Assembly (NCBI RefSeq): GCF_002017875.1
Contig: NZ_MUFV01000002.1
Location: forward strand, 124,001 to 188,000
Source of the DNA: Deinococcus sp. LM3
GTDB taxonomy: Bacteria > Deinococcota > Deinococci > Deinococcales > Deinococcaceae
DNA: 64,000 nucleotides
Direction of reading: 5' to 3'
Shown: positions 28,479-36,316 of the stretch, piece after piece
Layout: each line of letters starts with the position of its first letter
How positions within the stretch are numbered: the stretch's first letter is position 1
Made by a program: the position numbers and the translations under genes
The notes under the pieces: model-generated
What the model saw: only the letters and a program-made list of their open reading frames with translations
What the model was told of the DNA's origin: nothing
Databases searched by the model: none

Positions 28479-30068
28479 GTGAGCGTGCCTGCCCTCACGG
28501 CCGGCGGTCAGGACGACCCGCAGGCCGCGCTGTTCACGGAACTGCTCGAGCAGGTCGCGGACCTCAGCGATCAGCTGGTGTTCCTGCACCGCCTGATCCC
28601 GCAGGCGCTGGCGCTGGCCAGCGAGGCGCAGGCCGCCGAACTCGTGCAGGAGGCCGCCACGCTGATCAACACGCCGCGCGCCGCCCTGAAACTCGGCGGG
28701 CAGTGGATCGGCGGCGTGCCCGGCTGGCTGCGCGACCGGCCCGCCCCGCGCCGCCCGACGGTCCTCCCGACCGGCGCGATGCACACCGGCGCGCCCTTCG
28801 TGGACGCCTGGCGGCCCACCGCCGTCCTGCTGATCCCCTGCGTGGACGGACACGTGGCCATGTGGGGCAAACGGCAGTTCCAGGCGGGGGAACGCAGCCT
28901 GATCGAGACGCTCGCCCGGCTGCTCGACGCGGCCCTCGAGGCGCAGCGCGCCCGCCGCGAGGCCGAGCGGCACGCGCTGCAGCAGCGTGACCGGCAGCAG
29001 GCGCAGGCGGTCTGGCGGGCCGTGGCGCCCGAGACGCTGGTCAGCCCCGCCGGCTACCAGCTGAACCTGCACAGCCAGCCCGCCAGTGACTTCGGCGGGG
29101 ACTTCCAGTTCCAGGAACGCGACTGGGTGGTGGTGGGCGACGTGAGCGGCAAGGGCCTGCCGGCCGCGATCATCACCGCGATGTTCGCCACGTCCTTCAC
29201 GGTCGCGGTCCGCAGCGCCGCCCTGAACGACGCGCTGATCGAGGCGCTGCACGACCACCTGGAACGCTCCGGGGCGTTCTGCACCCTGGCGGCCGTGCAG
29301 GTCCGCCCGGACGGCGCGCTGCGCGTCCTGAACGTCGGGCACCCGCCGGTGCTGGTGCGCCGCGCCGACGGCAGCCTCGAGGAGATCCGCGCGACCGCCC
29401 CGCCCATCGGGACGTTCCCGCTGCTGCACGTGGACCTCGAACGGGTGTGGCTGCATCCGGGCGACGCGCTGCTGATGTACAGCGACGGCCTGTTCGAGGC
29501 CGAGGACGCCAGCGGCGCGCCCTTCGGCCTGGACCGCCTGAACGCCCTGGCGTCCACCGCCGCGCCCGGCGACTTCAACGCCGGGGCCCTGCGCGCCCTG
29601 GGCGACTACACCGTCACGGACGACCTGACCCTGCTGACCCTGCACCGCGACCCGGCCGCGCCGGGCGTCCACCGCCGGCTGCCCGGCGACCTGGCCGCGC
29701 TGCCGCAGGTGGGCGAGGCGCTGCGCGAGGCGCTCCCGCCTGACCACCCGGCGCTCATGCCGGCCGAGCTGGCCGTCACGGAACTCGTCGTGAACGCCGT
29801 GCGCCACGGCGGCGCCACCCGCGTGGACCTGCGCCTGCACGCCAGCGGCGACGACCTGCTGCTGACCCTCACCGACGACGGCGCGCCCTTCGACCCCACC
29901 CGCGCCGACGAGCGCGAGGCGGGCGAACTGCGCGAACACGGCTACGGGCTGCTGATCGTGCGCCGCTGCGCGCGCGAGTGGCATTATGCGAGAAAGGGAG
30001 GCTGCAACCGCCAGACCCTGCGCCTGCGCGCCCCGGCGCCCGCCTCACCACCGGCGTCCAGTTCCTGA
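28479..30068 (+). CDS. PP2C (SpoIIE/RsbU-type) phosphatase fused to RsbW-like kinase
   Basis: A 529-residue soluble protein. Residues 1-190 are helical with a GAF-like core and a coiled stretch (ALEAQRARREAERHALQQRD). A SpoIIE-type PP2C domain (about 200-395) shows the metal motifs SDFGGDFQF, VGDVSGKGLPAA, NVGHPPVLV, MYSDGLFEAED and DDLTLLTL. The C-terminus (about 405-515) is an HATPase_c domain of RsbW/SpoIIAB type: ELVVNAVRHGG (N-box), DDGAPFDP (G1), EHGYGLLIVRR (G2). One polypeptide can therefore phosphorylate and dephosphorylate STAS partners. It starts with GTG and lies between two STAS genes inside a glycan operon, which strongly suggests local control of that operon's product. Confidence 0.85.
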   Translation: MSVPALTAGGQDDPQAALFTELLEQVADLSDQLVFLHRLIPQALALASEAQAAELVQEAATLINTPRAALKLGGQWIGGVPGWLRDRPAPRRPTVLPTGAMHTGAPFVDAWRPTAVLLIPCVDGHVAMWGKRQFQAGERSLIETLARLLDAALEAQRARREAERHALQQRDRQQAQAVWRAVAPETLVSPAGYQLNLHSQPASDFGGDFQFQERDWVVVGDVSGKGLPAAIITAMFATSFTVAVRSAALNDALIEALHDHLERSGAFCTLAAVQVRPDGALRVLNVGHPPVLVRRADGSLEEIRATAPPIGTFPLLHVDLERVWLHPGDALLMYSDGLFEAEDASGAPFGLDRLNALASTAAPGDFNAGALRALGDYTVTDDLTLLTLHRDPAAPGVHRRLPGDLAALPQVGEALREALPPDHPALMPAELAVTELVVNAVRHGGATRVDLRLHASGDDLLLTLTDDGAPFDPTRADEREAGELREHGYGLLIVRRCAREWHYARKGGCNRQTLRLRAPAPASPPASSS

Positions 30069-30115
30069 CGCCCGACCCCGCTTCCTCCTCGCCCTCAAAG
30101 GATCCCCTGCCTGTC

Positions 30116-30430
30116 ATGTCACTCAGTCACAACGCCGATGGCCCCCACCTGAACCTCGCCGGCCGCCTGGACGCCCAGAACTCCGCCGAGCTGCGCGCCG
30201 TGCTCGCCCAGCACGCCGCCGACACGCCCGGCGACCTGAGCCTGGACCTGAGCGGCGTGCCGTTCATGGACTCCAGCGCCCTGGCCGCCCTGGTCGGCGC
30301 TCTCAAGGACCGCCGCCGCGAGGGCCGCGCCCTGCGCCTGAGCGCCGCGAGTCCCTCCGTGCGCGAACTGCTGTCCCTGACGATGCTCGACCGGGCCTTC
30401 GCGCTGCCGCCGGACGGAGCGGCCCGGTGA
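30116..30430 (+). CDS. STAS-domain protein (second copy)
   Basis: A 104-residue STAS domain with the site VPFMDSSALAALVGAL. It is clearly related to the STAS gene at 28152 but differs at the position after the serine (Ala instead of Gly). It is a second possible substrate of the fused phosphatase/kinase 47 bp upstream. Its stop overlaps the GTG of the receiver gene (GTGA at 30427-30430). Confidence 0.85.
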   Translation: MSLSHNADGPHLNLAGRLDAQNSAELRAVLAQHAADTPGDLSLDLSGVPFMDSSALAALVGALKDRRREGRALRLSAASPSVRELLSLTMLDRAFALPPDGAAR

Positions 30431-30837
30431 CCTCGCACCAGCCGGCCAACGTCACGCTGTTCGGTCAGGTGCCGTCCAAGCACGTCCTGATCGTCGAGGA
30501 CGCGCCGGGCATGCGCCTGCTGATCCGGCACATCCTGCAGCAGGGCGGCCACAAACCCATCGAGGTCGGCAGCGTCGAGGAAGCCCTGGAGGAACTCGAC
30601 CTGGGCAGCGTGGACGTGATCGTCACGGACCTGTTCCTGCCCGGCGACAGCGGCCTGGAACTGCTGCGCGTGCTGCACGGCGTGCCGGACGCGCCGCCCG
30701 TGATCGTCCTGACGAGCTCCGGCGAGGACCGCCTGCGCGAGCGGGCCATGACGCTCGGCGCGCGCTCGTTCCTCAGCAAACCCTTCAGCCGCTACGAGCT
30801 GCTGGACGCCGTGTTCATGGCCGGGCAGCCCTCCTGA
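30427..30837 (+). CDS. single-domain response regulator
   Basis: A 136-residue receiver domain with no output domain. It has the acidic pair in VLIVEDAPGM, the phospho-acceptor Asp in VIVTDLFLPGDSG, the Thr in IVLTSSGED and the Lys in LSKPFSRYE. It presumably signals by protein contact, for example to the phosphatase/kinase or the membrane glycosyltransferase of the same operon. No histidine kinase gene is in the operon. It starts with GTG overlapping the preceding stop; the longer overlapping frame (from 29986) is a shadow. Confidence 0.85.
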   Translation: MTSHQPANVTLFGQVPSKHVLIVEDAPGMRLLIRHILQQGGHKPIEVGSVEEALEELDLGSVDVIVTDLFLPGDSGLELLRVLHGVPDAPPVIVLTSSGEDRLRERAMTLGARSFLSKPFSRYELLDAVFMAGQPS

Positions 30838-30853
30838 CCCGGAGCCCCGCCCG

Positions 30854-33800
30854 GTGACCCGCGCCCGCCCGTTCCTCTGGCCCCGGCGCCCCCCCCGCCC
30901 GGACGCCCATGCCCGCCCCCATGTCCGCCCCGCTGCCCCGCCCGACCCGGCCCGCCCGCCATCCCTGGTGATTCCCGGCGCGACCCTGGACGGCGCGGAC
31001 GACGACCGCGCCGGCGGCCGCCTGCTGGCCTTCGCGCTGCTGATCGTGATCGTCCTGCACGGCGCGCAGCTGATCAGCGGCTCGTTCACGCGCACCTACG
31101 ACGCGCTGATCCACGTGTACTTCGGCGCGCACTACGCGCGGTCGTTCTTCGACCCCTGGGAGAGCGGCTGGTACACCGGCTTCTCGCTCACGTCGTACCC
31201 GCCGCTCAGCCACTACCTGATCGCGCTGCTGAGCCTGGTGTTCGGCCTGATGGGTGCTTTCGCCCTCACGCAGCTGCTGGCCCTGATCGGCCTGACGGTC
31301 GGCATGTACCGCTTCGGGAAGGTGTTCGTCACGGCGCGCGCCGCCGGGTACGGCGCGGTCCTCCTGACCCTCTCGAGCGCCATCGCCGAGACCGTGCACG
31401 TCTTCGGGCAGCTGCCCACCACCCTCAGCCTGGGCCTGCTGCTGAACGCCATCCCGTACGCCGCGCGGTACGTGCAGACCGGCCAGCGGACCCTGCTGCT
31501 GCGCGCCGCGGCGTTCACGGCCGCCACGACCGCCGCGCACCACGTCACCACGCTGTTCGGCAGCGTGTTCTTCATCGCGCCGGTCCTGCTGGCCGTGGTG
31601 CTTCAGGGCGCCAGCCGCCCCCGCGCGGGCGAGAACGCCGGGCGGGGCGGCTGGCAGCACCTGCGCCGCCGCGTGTACCGCGTGCTGCCGCGCGTGTACC
31701 GCGGCGCGCTGTACGGCGCGCTGGCCATCACGGCGCTCGTCATGGTCGTGCTGCCGTACTGGCTGTGGAGCCGCAGCGACCCGATCACGCAGGTGTCCAT
31801 CCCGCACGGCAGCCGCGCGAACTTCCTGATCCGCACCGACTTCGGGTTCATGTTCTGGCTGGTGCCGTGGGCGACGCTGCTGCCGCTGTACTGGGACGCC
31901 GCCCGGCGCGGCCTGAACAGCCACCGGGGCCTGCCGCGCTGGCCGATCCTGGCGAGCATCCTGCTGCTGTCGCTGCTGGGCACGGGCGGCACCACGCCCC
32001 TGCCGAAACTGCTGCTGCGCGGCGCGTTCGACATCCTCACCCTGGACCGCTTCACGTTCTGGGCCGTGATGCTCATGATGCCGCTGGCCGGACTGGTCAT
32101 CGAATCCTGGCGGCACGGCGCGTGGCGGGTGTTCGTGCAGGCCCGCCTGGGCGCGCGCGTGCATCACCTGCTGGGCCTGGGGCTCGTCACGGCCGCCGTG
32201 ACCCTCTCGTGCCTGGTGAGCGCCCTGACGTACTACCGGCGCTTCCAGCCGGCGTTCATCGACGTGGCCCCCATCGTCCGGTTCCTGGAATCCGGCGGCC
32301 GGGACCGCTACCGCTACATGGTGCTGGGCTTCGGGGATCAGATGGCGTGGCTCAGCGCGAACACCCGCGTCACCACGCCCGACGGGAACTACCACTCGGC
32401 GCGGCGCCTGCCGGAACTGACCGCCACACCCGTCGAGCGGCTCGAGGGCGCCAAGTACACCGGCGTGCCGGGCCTGGGCAGCCTCACGCAGTTCCTGACC
32501 ACCCCCGCCCGCTACAACCTGCGCTTCGTGCTGTCCAACGACGCCTTCTACGACCCGGCCCTGCACGCCCTGGGCTGGTCGCGCCTGGGCACCCTGAAAG
32601 GCGGCATCGTCGTGTGGGAACAGCCGGGCATCCCGCCGCTGCAACCGAGACTGCCACGCCGGGAACTGCCGGTCTGGCAGCGGCTGATGTGGGCGCTGCT
32701 GCCCAGCGGCGCCGCCGCCGGGGCGCTCCTGACCCTGCTGGTCCCGCTGCCCGCCGCGCCCCCCCGGCCCCGCCGTTCCCGCTGGCCGTGGGTCAGGGCG
32801 CTGGCCGAGGACAGTCTGGATCCGCCCCCCAGCGCCGGGCACTGGTGGGACAGCTGGGTGCGGCGACTGCCGTTCCGGGCGTGGCGCACCGCCCGCCTGC
32901 GCGCCCCCCGCCAGCGCCGCTCCCGGCGACTGCTGAACAGCGCGCTGCTGCTCGCGGCCCTGCTGGCCGGGGCGGCCGTGACCGCCGCGCGCCTGCGCCC
33001 CGCGCCCAGCCCGGAAGCGACCGTGCTGGCCTACTGGGACGCCGTGGACTTCAAACGCTTCGGGGACGCCTACCGCCTGATCGACCCGCAGGCCGGCCTG
33101 ACCGAGGAACGTTGGCAGCTGGACCTGTCCGTCGTGGGCGGCCTGCGCACCGGGTACGCGAAACTCGACCGGCTGGACGTGCGGTCCGTCACGTACAGCG
33201 CCCCGCCCGGCGACCGCGACCGCCCCGGCACGACCGCGACCGCGCAGGTGCACCTGACGTGGTTCACGGCCTTCGGGAACATCGAGGAAACCCTCTGGCA
33301 GGACCTGCGCCTCACCGACGCCGGGTGGCGCCTGAGCGCCCAGCCGCAACTGACGGTCCGCCCGCCGCGCCGTTTCCGGCCGGTGCCCACCCTGACCCGC
33401 GCCGCCACCCCGGCCGACATGCCGGTCCCCGTGCAGGTCCTGGGCGCCCGGCTGGTCGCGTTCCGCCCGCAGAGCGGCGAACCGGAGCGGCTGGCGGTCG
33501 TCGGGGAGGCCGTGAACGCCGGGACGCAACCCGCCGCCGTGGACATCACCGCCGGCGTGCTGGACTCCGCCGGCACCGAACTGGCCCGCAACACCGCCGG
33601 CACGCACGCCCTGCACTGGCTGCTGCCGGGGGAACGCACGCCGTTCCGCGTGACCTTCGACGGCCCCGGCATGACCGTCCGCCCCGGCGAGGTCCGGTCG
33701 TTCACGGTCCGCGCGCAGGGCTGGGTGACGGCGCGCGGCCTGGACCGCAGCCTGAACGTGTGGTCGCAGGGCGACGCGGTGCGCGTCGAGAACGGCGGCG

Positions 33801-34030
33801 CGGCCGAGGCGACCATCACGAACGTCCTGCGCGCCCTGAACGACCCGGCCGGCGTCGCGTGGGTCACGCAGACCTTCCTGATGGAGGCCGTGCCGCCCAA
33901 CCAGTCCCGCAGCGCCCCGCTGGGCCGCGTCCTGCCCGCCGGGTACCGCGTGCTGCTGCCCGGCGGCCGGTCAGGGCCGCTGACCGGCTCGGCGCTGTAC
34001 GCCGACGCCTTCCGCCGGGAGGAACCGTGA
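30854..34030 (+). CDS. large GT-C-like membrane protein with NTF2-like and FxLYD-like extracytoplasmic domains
   Basis: A 1058-residue membrane protein. After a Pro/Arg-rich cytosolic start, about 10-12 helices (residues 55-470) resemble the 6-pyruvoyl-tetrahydropterin-synthase-related membrane family (GT-C fold). The first loop has YDALIHVYFGAHYARSFFDP and, after it, SYPPLSHYLIALL; Asp and His here are the likely catalytic residues of a lipid-linked sugar transferase. A soluble part (about 480-610), another helix pair, an NTF2-like domain (from about 715, EATVLAYWDAVDFKRFGDAY) and an FxLYD-like beta domain (about 875-960) follow. It overlaps the next lipoprotein gene by 4 bp. A shorter paralogue lies at 44592. 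Confidence 0.68.
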   Translation: MTRARPFLWPRRPPRPDAHARPHVRPAAPPDPARPPSLVIPGATLDGADDDRAGGRLLAFALLIVIVLHGAQLISGSFTRTYDALIHVYFGAHYARSFFDPWESGWYTGFSLTSYPPLSHYLIALLSLVFGLMGAFALTQLLALIGLTVGMYRFGKVFVTARAAGYGAVLLTLSSAIAETVHVFGQLPTTLSLGLLLNAIPYAARYVQTGQRTLLLRAAAFTAATTAAHHVTTLFGSVFFIAPVLLAVVLQGASRPRAGENAGRGGWQHLRRRVYRVLPRVYRGALYGALAITALVMVVLPYWLWSRSDPITQVSIPHGSRANFLIRTDFGFMFWLVPWATLLPLYWDAARRGLNSHRGLPRWPILASILLLSLLGTGGTTPLPKLLLRGAFDILTLDRFTFWAVMLMMPLAGLVIESWRHGAWRVFVQARLGARVHHLLGLGLVTAAVTLSCLVSALTYYRRFQPAFIDVAPIVRFLESGGRDRYRYMVLGFGDQMAWLSANTRVTTPDGNYHSARRLPELTATPVERLEGAKYTGVPGLGSLTQFLTTPARYNLRFVLSNDAFYDPALHALGWSRLGTLKGGIVVWEQPGIPPLQPRLPRRELPVWQRLMWALLPSGAAAGALLTLLVPLPAAPPRPRRSRWPWVRALAEDSLDPPPSAGHWWDSWVRRLPFRAWRTARLRAPRQRRSRRLLNSALLLAALLAGAAVTAARLRPAPSPEATVLAYWDAVDFKRFGDAYRLIDPQAGLTEERWQLDLSVVGGLRTGYAKLDRLDVRSVTYSAPPGDRDRPGTTATAQVHLTWFTAFGNIEETLWQDLRLTDAGWRLSAQPQLTVRPPRRFRPVPTLTRAATPADMPVPVQVLGARLVAFRPQSGEPERLAVVGEAVNAGTQPAAVDITAGVLDSAGTELARNTAGTHALHWLLPGERTPFRVTFDGPGMTVRPGEVRSFTVRAQGWVTARGLDRSLNVWSQGDAVRVENGGAAEATITNVLRALNDPAGVAWVTQTFLMEAVPPNQSRSAPLGRVLPAGYRVLLPGGRSGPLTGSALYADAFRREEP

Positions 34031-35028
34031 CCCCCCCCGCCCGGCGGCGGTGCGTCCCACTGTGCGTCCCGCTCGTGGCGCTGGCGTTCGTCGCCTGCCG
34101 CCCGGCCAGCGACCCGCCGGCGTCCGCCGCCCAGGCTGCCTCTGTGCCCGCCTCACTTGTGCCCGCCTCGCTGACCCTGCACGCCGACGGAGCCGCCGTG
34201 CAGCTGCGCGCCAGCGGCCCGGCCGGCGCGCGCTGGCAGGTCGTGTGCGACACCTTCGCCGGACCGCTCGTCTGGGAGGGCACCCTGCCCCCGGCGTCCG
34301 GACCGGAGGCTGCCGCCGTGACCCGCTGGCCCCGCCCGGACGCCCGCCGCTGCGAGGCGACCCTGCACGCCCCGCCCGGCGCCGGCAACCCGACCACCCT
34401 GGCCCGCGCGGCCCTGACCCTGCCCGCCTCCCGCCCGGCCACCACCACGGCGACCACGCCCGCTACCGCCACTGCCCCCGCCCCACTGACCGGCCGCCTG
34501 AGCGTCACGCCCGCCACGGTCCGCCTGGGCCTGCGGGAACCCTGGGCCGTGCAGGTCACGCTGCGCCGCGCCGACGGCACGCCCGCCCCGGACGGCACTC
34601 CCGTCCTCCTGAGCGCCGCCGGCCCGGACGGCGCGCGCCTGAGCGCCACGCGCGTCACCGTGAACGGCGAGGCGTCCTGGCAGCTCACGCCGGACGTCCC
34701 CGGCCCGTACCGCCTGCAGGCCCGCGCCGGCAACTGGCAGGCCGCCACGGACGCCGCTGTCCGGCCCGCGCTGCTCGGCCGCCGCCCGCCGGTCCTGTGG
34801 GCCGGGCCGGACCTGCAGGTCGGGCCTCTGCGCTGGACGACCGGTGCGTACCCGGACGACGGCACGCCCGTCACCCTGCAGGCCCTGAACCGCAGCGGCC
34901 GGGTCCTGTGGACCGCGCAGGTCACGACCGCCCAGGGCGTGGCCCGCGCCCGCGTTCCCGCCCTGACCGGCGCGGTCACGCTGCGCCTGAGCGTGGCGGG
35001 CGCCGAGGAGAGGCTGCCGTGGCCGTGA
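34027..35028 (+). CDS. putative lipoprotein with Ig-like beta domains
   Basis: A 333-residue exported protein. The N-terminus CVPLCVPLVALAFVACRPAS is a lipoprotein signal with the lipid-modified cysteine at about residue 24. A Thr/Ala/Pro-rich linker (about 130-155) separates two beta-rich parts; the second (LSVTPATVRLGLREPWAVQV onward) looks like a bacterial Ig-like/invasin-type domain. It starts with GTG in a GTGA overlap with the membrane protein gene. The paralogous locus has the equivalent lipoprotein at 47432 in the same overlap, so the two proteins probably work as a pair at the outer face of the membrane. Confidence 0.65.
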   Translation: MTPPARRRCVPLCVPLVALAFVACRPASDPPASAAQAASVPASLVPASLTLHADGAAVQLRASGPAGARWQVVCDTFAGPLVWEGTLPPASGPEAAAVTRWPRPDARRCEATLHAPPGAGNPTTLARAALTLPASRPATTTATTPATATAPAPLTGRLSVTPATVRLGLREPWAVQVTLRRADGTPAPDGTPVLLSAAGPDGARLSATRVTVNGEASWQLTPDVPGPYRLQARAGNWQAATDAAVRPALLGRRPPVLWAGPDLQVGPLRWTTGAYPDDGTPVTLQALNRSGRVLWTAQVTTAQGVARARVPALTGAVTLRLSVAGAEERLPWP

Positions 35029-36296
35029 GCCGCCTGACCGTCCTGAAACGCGCGGCGTTCGTGACGCTGCTGCTGGGCGCGCTGCTGGGCGGACTGCTGG
35101 CGCTGGTCGTCGCGGCCCGCGGGCTGGAACGCGCCAGCCGCGCCTCCAGTCAGGCGAGCGCCCTGAACCTCGCCCGGCGGCCCGAGGCGGCCCCGCCGCT
35201 GCGCTGGCTGCCCGCCGCGCCCGGCACGCCCCGCCCGGACGGCGTGACCCTCGAGGACCTGCGGCAGGCGTACCTGCTGGGTCACTCGGAACTCACGTAC
35301 GCCGCCCGCTCCGGCGACCCCAGCGGCCTGGGCGGACGCCTCGCCGGGAACGCCCTGAGCGGCGCGCTCGCCGTGACCCGCCAGGAACGCCACCCGCTGC
35401 TGCTCGACTGGAACCACCGCGCCCGCCTGCTCGGCCCGGACCCGGCCGGCGGCTGGCGGTTGCAGGTCCGGTACTGGACCGCCCGCGCGCTGCCCGGCCC
35501 GGACGGCTGGACGGACCTGCGCGTCACGCGGCGCGACGCGCAGGTCACGCTGCGCGAACAGAGCGGCGTGTGGCGCACCACCGACGTCACGCTGCTCGCC
35601 GACACCCGCCCCGACCTGCGCGCCCCCCCGGCGCTGCCCGTGCGGTCCTGGCGGGCCGTGACCCTCCCCGCCGACTGGACCGACTGGACCCCGGCCCGCT
35701 GGCAGGCCACCCTGACGCTCGCGGCGCGCCACGACCTGCGCCCGCTGGTGCTGCCGCTCGCCGCGCAACCCACCCGCGAGCAACTCGGCGCGCTGCGCGC
35801 CGCCCTGACCCGCCTGCGCGCCGCCGCCCGGCCCGCCGCCGTCGCCTTCAGCGCGCCGTTGACCCTGGAGAGCGTGCCGGTCCGCGCGGCCGTCGCAGAA
35901 CACGCCCGCGGCGCCGCCGCCCTGCTCACCGGGCCGGTCCGCGCGGACGATCCCGGCAGCCGCGCCGCGCTGCTGGCCCTGCGCCTGACCCACCCGACCC
36001 TCCCGCTGCTGGCCCAGACGACCGGCAGCGAGGCCGCCCTGCCGGACCTGCCCGACCTGAACGCCCTGCTGTCCGCGCAGTTGCGTGCGCCCGCCCCCGG
36101 TCCCGCCGCGCCGCAGGTGCTCCTGACCGCGCCCCCCGCGCCGCGCCTGCCGCTGCCGGGCCGCCCGGACCGGCGCGGACCGGCCCTGACCCTGGCCGCG
36201 TGGCAGGGCGGCTGGCTGCTGCCCCTGGACGACCTGTTCGGCCCGGACGACCAGCCCACCCCCGCCGCGCAACGCCTGCTCGCACCGGGACGCTGA
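35019..36296 (+). CDS. membrane-anchored protein with NTF2-like domain
   Basis: A 425-residue protein with one N-terminal anchor (FVTLLLGALLGGLLALVVAA). Residues about 75-200 look NTF2-like (LEDLRQAYLLGHSELTYAAR). The C-terminal half has the alternating strand/helix pattern of a TIM-barrel-like domain (HDLRPLVLPLAAQPT, AARPAAVAFSAPLTLESVP) without visible catalytic acids. The GTG at 35019 has GAGGAGAGG six bases upstream; GTG 35025 is an alternative that gives the 4-bp overlap usual in this operon. It is the last gene of the operon and is clearly related to the convergent lipoprotein gene at 36317. Function unknown. Confidence 0.6.
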   Translation: MAVSRLTVLKRAAFVTLLLGALLGGLLALVVAARGLERASRASSQASALNLARRPEAAPPLRWLPAAPGTPRPDGVTLEDLRQAYLLGHSELTYAARSGDPSGLGGRLAGNALSGALAVTRQERHPLLLDWNHRARLLGPDPAGGWRLQVRYWTARALPGPDGWTDLRVTRRDAQVTLREQSGVWRTTDVTLLADTRPDLRAPPALPVRSWRAVTLPADWTDWTPARWQATLTLAARHDLRPLVLPLAAQPTREQLGALRAALTRLRAAARPAAVAFSAPLTLESVPVRAAVAEHARGAAALLTGPVRADDPGSRAALLALRLTHPTLPLLAQTTGSEAALPDLPDLNALLSAQLRAPAPGPAAPQVLLTAPPAPRLPLPGRPDRRGPALTLAAWQGGWLLPLDDLFGPDDQPTPAAQRLLAPGR

Positions 36297-36316
36297 TACG
36301 GCCGTCCGGCTCGTCC

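Noticed and set aside
30815..33616. 933-codon minus-strand frame
   Set aside because: Gln/Arg/Gly-rich shadow of the GT-C-like gene without any motif.
31765..35028. 1087-codon frame on the plus strand
   Set aside because: Only its last 333 codons (from GTG 34027) are a real gene; the first part is an out-of-frame shadow of the membrane protein gene.
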